From Ecdyonurus torrentis (lineage: Eukaryota; Arthropoda; Insecta; Ephemeroptera; Heptageniidae): a DNA stretch of 64,000 bases. A model generated the notes under the pieces. That model saw only the letters and a list, made by a program, of their open reading frames with translations. It did no database searches and was not told the DNA's origin. Numbering within the stretch: the first letter of the stretch is position 1; every line of letters starts with the position of its first letter. Positions 60,076 to 64,000 of the stretch are shown piece after piece. Both the position numbers and the translations under genes were made by a program. The stretch lies in NCBI GenBank assembly GCA_949318235.1, contig OX439127.1:7341534-7405533 (forward strand). Direction: 5' to 3'.

Positions 60076-60378
60076 TATAGGGTGTATGCACATCACATGA
60101 CGTCATATTTAATGCGTTTTGACGCCAAACTGGAGTACTGAATAACATTATTCAGCTTAGGACAAACTTCGTTTATGACAATTTTCTTTGAGACATTGGT
60201 TAATGTTTTCTTATTAGTATTTTCTCACATACTTGAGATACACCAATTCAAGCTATTAACAACATCAATGCTCTCAAAACTTGCTTCTAGTATTTTTACA
60301 CTGGCAAAAAAAGTCAATTTCCTGTGCGTTCTACGGTCTATGCTATTAAGTGATGGCGTTGATCTTTAACATGAATGA
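60076..60378 (+). mobile_element. M1 MITE copy in block U
   Basis: TATAGGGTGTATGCACATCAC, ATGACGTCATATTTAATGCG, 'gacgccaaactggagtactg', 'cttgagatacaccaattcaa', 'catcaatgctctcaaaa' and 'gatggcgttgat'. The left flank 'tctctcgcca...tgtaaagttatcatgta' matches those of the copies at 55.1 and 61.1 kb. Confidence 0.87.
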
Positions 60379-60451
60379 ATGAATGAATTACAATTAAATG
60401 CATAATTAAATAATTTTACCGAGAAATTTACCAAACGCATTGATTGCATGG

Positions 60452-60470
60452 TCTCTCTCTCTCTCTCTCT

Positions 60471-60519
<49 letters not shown>

Positions 60520-60600
60520 ACATACACACACGCACACACCCACACCCCCTTCCCACCCACCCACAACCCCTCCACACCCACTCAAACACACACACCATCT
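60452..60600. repeat. (CT)n and CA/CCCA-rich tract
   Basis: CT run to about 60,516, then an irregular CA and CCCAC-rich tail. ORFs through it are artefacts. Confidence 0.92.
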
Positions 60601-60619
60601 TTTATTTTCTCTCTTTTTA

Positions 60620-60886
60620 TCAGCTTTTTTTCTTCATAATAATATTTTTCTTCTTATTTATTTATCTCAACTTAAATTTTGCTCAGAAAAATAGAAAACT
60701 AAGAAGTTGACCTAGCAGAGATACTATTTAGCCTTTTTTATAATTATTAAATTCGTTAGATAAATACTTTAGTTTTCTGGAATCTAAAGTCTTAAGAGTT
60801 ATCTATTTACCGCTAAAGAAATTACGTTTTTACAAAAGAGTTACTCTTTTTTATTGGTATATTATTGGTTGGTACTGAAAAGTTAC

Positions 60887-60983
<97 letters not shown>

Positions 60984-61130
60984 CTGAATAATTTCTTAAA
61001 TTTATGTTTTCCGTGTAAGGTTATCAAAATTTTTTCTCTCGCCTTTTTATTCAAATTGTGCCCAAAATTATTGTAACATTATCATGTCATTTCAAAACAA
61101 CTGCTAAATGCATTCAGTTCATACTGTATA
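60620..61130 (+). repeat. Block U, copy 2, with repeat R and (TA)n
   Basis: Same order as 54,470-55,126. (TA)n at about 60,895-60,980. Confidence 0.85.
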
Positions 61131-61140
61131 TCATACGGAA

Positions 61141-61678
61141 CAGGATGTATGAACATGACGTCATATTTAATGTGTTTTGACGCCATTCTGTACGGAATAA
61201 AAACATACGTAAATACTGCTGCATTTATGTCATTATATAGCATAAATACTACTAAATTTAATCAACCTAATTAATTATGCTGTACAACATAATATTTATG
61301 CTACATATATAACATAGTTATTATGCAGTATAGCATAGATTATGCTGTATTGTACAAATTGTACTTAAAGTAAGCTAGTATAATTATTAAAAAATTAATT
61401 TTATCCGTGTGTGGAGTAATAAATATATACCAATATTCAGCTTAGGACAACCTTCGTTTAAGGCTATTTTCTTTAAAACGTTAGTTAGGTTTTGGTATTT
61501 TATAGTATTTTTCTTACTTACTTGAGATATACTATAATTTGAGCTATTAACAACATCAATGTTCTCAAAAATATTATTCATATTCACATTAGTATTTTTA
61601 GACTCGTAAAATGAGTTATTTTCCTATACCGTTCATGTAATTGAGTTACGGCATCAATTTTTAACATGAATGAATGAA
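61141..61678 (+). mobile_element. M1 MITE copy split by a P element
   Basis: Left 'atgacgtcatatttaatgtg', 'tttgacgccattctg'; right from 'ggagtaataaatat', 'attcagcttaggacaacctt', 'cttgagatatactataat' to 'aacatgaatgaatga'. Confidence 0.85.
61191..61410. mobile_element. P family element nested in M1
   Basis: Left TACGGAATAAAAACATACG, right TTTTATCCGTGTG. The core 'gcatagattatgctgtat', with 'acaaattgtact', is the reverse complement orientation of 29,050-29,268. Confidence 0.75.
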
Positions 61679-61739
61679 TAACTAAATAAATAAATTACTA
61701 TATGAATGAACAAAATTTACGTCGAGACATATTGGAAAT

Positions 61740-63360
61740 ACATAACTCAACAAGAGGTTGAATTAATTGTTAAATGAAGCTCCACGTGATGGAAAAGAAA
61801 GAAAGATAGAGGAAAAACCAGATAATGTTCTGTTTTATTACTTATATTGCTTGCTGTAAATTGTGATGTAATATTTTAACAATAGAGAACGCAAAATGTA
61901 TTAATGAAGTATATATGTGTTGCAAATTTTGCAATGCTATTCTTATAAGAAAACTATACCAGTCAATCTTTTTCGTCAGTAATTTTAATCAGATTTTTTT
62001 CTTTTTTTTTTCTCTCTCTCTTATTCATTTATCTCAACTCAATTTTTGCTCATAATTTTTTAAACTGAGAAGTTGACAAAGGTTTGTACTGAAAGTTTTC
62101 CATTTGCATGGCAATCTATGACTTAAAATATTAATAATAATAATACTTTTAGTATAAAATTTGCAAACAAAGAAGAATATTAAAAATAAAATTTTCCTAC
62201 ATTTAAATGTTGTGTGACTATATAAGGTGCAATAGTTCACCCAGCCCTTAAACAACTTAAGGTTCACTTTGATTTATATAACATGTATAAAATAAATTGT
62301 AAAATAAATGAAATGGATTATTTTAAATTTAAGATGTTCACTAATATTATGTGAGATTTTTAGTACCAAAATACAAAGTAGAAAATGTAAGGTACTTTAT
62401 AAGTTTTTCAGTTTTTTTTTTTATTTTTTAAAATTTTAGTGTATGCAATAAAATCCTATTAAGAATGAAATGTATTTGAAAACAATATTCATTCCTTAAA
62501 AAAACCCTGCTGTTATCAGTGAAATATGAGTGAGCAGAAGGTTGTACTGAAAGTTTTCCATTTGCATAGCAATCTATGACTTAATGGTTTTGTCAAAAAA
62601 TAATAATAATACTTTTAGCTTAAAATTTGCATTAAAAAAAATAAATAAAAAATAAATTTTCCCACATTTAAATCTTGTGTGACTAAGGTGCAATAGTTCC
62701 CCTAGCCCTTAAACATCTTAAAAAATAATTGTGTCACAATGACTAAATATAGGAAATTATTAAGTACGCGCCTTTTTCTACACTGGTTGTGATTGGTAAA
62801 GGTGCAACTCCAGTAACACCCAAAAAATTAGATTAGCGACAGCAAGTACGTCGCAAATCTGTTGTATAAATGTCTTGTTGATTTATGTATTCCTGATATT
62901 AAAGTTATCAAATATCGAGTTATTGCTGTCACTTGATTGACTGACTGACTAACATAAGTACAATGCCTCAAAATAAGTTTGGAAGGATGTAGTTGTATCA
63001 AATTACATCGTATAATTGATGTAATTCAATGTTTATATCGACTTTCTCAAAAAAATACAAATTTCGATCCTTTTCGAATAGGCGCACATAAGAGTATAAG
63101 AGGTCAATGAAATTTCTGCGTGGAGAACTAGTCCAGGTTGAAATTATTATTGAGTGGAGCTCCACGAGATGAAAAAGAAAGAAAGAGAGAGAGAAAAAAA
63201 GAAAAAGGATAATATTCCGTTGTTTTACTTATATTGCTTGCTGTAAATTGTAATGTAATATTTTAAGAATATAGAATAGAATATTAATTAAGTATGTTGC
63301 AAATTTTGCAATGTTAATCTTATGAGAAAACTATACCAGTCAATCTTTTTTGTGAGTCAT
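61740..63360 (+). repeat. Block U, right part, copies 2 and 3, and related tandem units
   Basis: 'gttgcaaattttgcaatg' with 'aaaactataccagtcaatctt' occurs at about 61,920-61,975 and 63,297-63,350. 'gtactgaaagttttccattt' with 'gcaatctatgactta' occurs at 62,086 and 62,542, about 455 bp apart, each followed by 'gtgactat..aaggtgcaatagttc.cc.agcccttaaaca'. Confidence 0.85.
62262..62430 (+). repeat. Direct repeat, copy 1 (with 63,830-64,000)
   Basis: 'ggttcactttgatttatata' through 'gtactttat.agtt.ttcagtt' matches 63,830-64,000 closely at a 1.57-kb offset. The second copy runs off the window edge. Confidence 0.9.
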
Positions 63361-63829
63361 TTTTATGAGTTTTTTTTTCTTATTCATTTCTCTCAACTCA
63401 ATTTTTGCTCACAAAAATTTGAAACTGAGTAGTTGACAAAGTGTTCTGAATTTTATTAAACACAAAAGTTACTTTTGAGTCAGCTTTGCTGCAAGCTTAC
63501 AACACTTGTGTGAGTGAGAGAGGGGGAGAGATTTGCAAAATACATTTTGTCAAGGCATGAAATAAATGAAAAAATAAATCAATAAACACCCATATCTAGC
63601 TGAGGTATTTCAAAAGCGATACTAGACACATTTTGACGTGTTTATGCACACAAAAGCTGAAGATATTTCTTATTCTTCAATAAATAATTTAAGAATGAAT
63701 TAAGCAAAGAGTACATAACTATAATTTAACCTAACAAATTTTCTTGTTAAATTTAAAAAATATATATACAATATAATTAATAACGAATAGAAAAACTTGT
63801 TTTATTGGACTTAGTGGTTAATTTATGTG

Positions 63830-64000
63830 GTTCACTTTGATTTATATAACATGTAAAATTTAATTGTAAAATAAATGAAATGCATTATTTTAAATTTAAG
63901 ATGTTCACTAATATTATGTGAGATTTTTAGTAACAAAATACAAAGTAGAAAATGTTAGGTACTTTATGAGTTCTTCAGTTGTTTTTTTTAATTTTGTTAA
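63830..64000 (+). repeat. Direct repeat, copy 2, cut by the window edge
   Basis: See 62,262-62,430. The duplication probably continues beyond the window. Confidence 0.9.

Overview
This is AT-rich eukaryotic DNA, most likely from an invertebrate animal with a repeat-rich genome. The evidence is the lack of long ORFs or operon-like structure, long microsatellites, two families of tRNA-derived SINE, many short inverted-terminal-repeat elements (MITEs), nested transposons with target-site duplications, and a 200-N scaffold gap. I cannot name the species from sequence alone. No complete protein-coding gene can be supported. The ORFs visible are mostly microsatellite translations, such as poly-TH/LTHS, YIYI and RERE, or periodic reads of a satellite.

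Layout. 1-4.4 kb: a truncated SINE, one MITE, a divergent second MITE and a small hairpin element in AT-rich DNA. 4.38-12.78 kb: an 8.4-kb tandem satellite with a monomer of about 626 bp, about 13.5 copies, and signs of a seven-monomer higher-order period. 12.8-20 kb: MITEs, a 740-bp hAT-type element with perfect 8-bp target duplications, a TTAA-flanked element, and two weak minus-strand exon candidates. 20-35 kb: dense MITEs, long (TA)n and (GA)n tracts, TTAA-flanked elements, a 152-bp tandem repeat, and the 200-N gap at 35,263. 35.4-46.9 kb: more MITEs, a 345-bp (CTCA)n tract, two near-identical SINEs, and an inverted segmental duplication of about 1.5 kb matching 23.2-24.6 kb. 46.9-53.5 kb: a 1.74-kb transposon nested inside a MITE. 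53.5-64 kb: a locally duplicated block carrying the same MITE several times, a 528-bp hAT-type MITE nested in another element, a second SINE family, and a near-perfect 0.57-kb palindrome with a hammerhead-like core in each arm.

The dominant theme is one MITE family, called M1 here. It is about 320 bp, has termini resembling TATAGGGTGTATGCA, and usually carries a TGACGTCA palindrome near one end. I find about 20 full or partial copies on both strands. Several are broken by other elements, so they give a relative insertion chronology. In two places paralogous copies act as natural empty sites. The region looks intergenic or intronic. The most informative objects are the nested insertions with visible empty sites, the satellite, the palindrome, and the spread of the TGACGTCA motif by M1.
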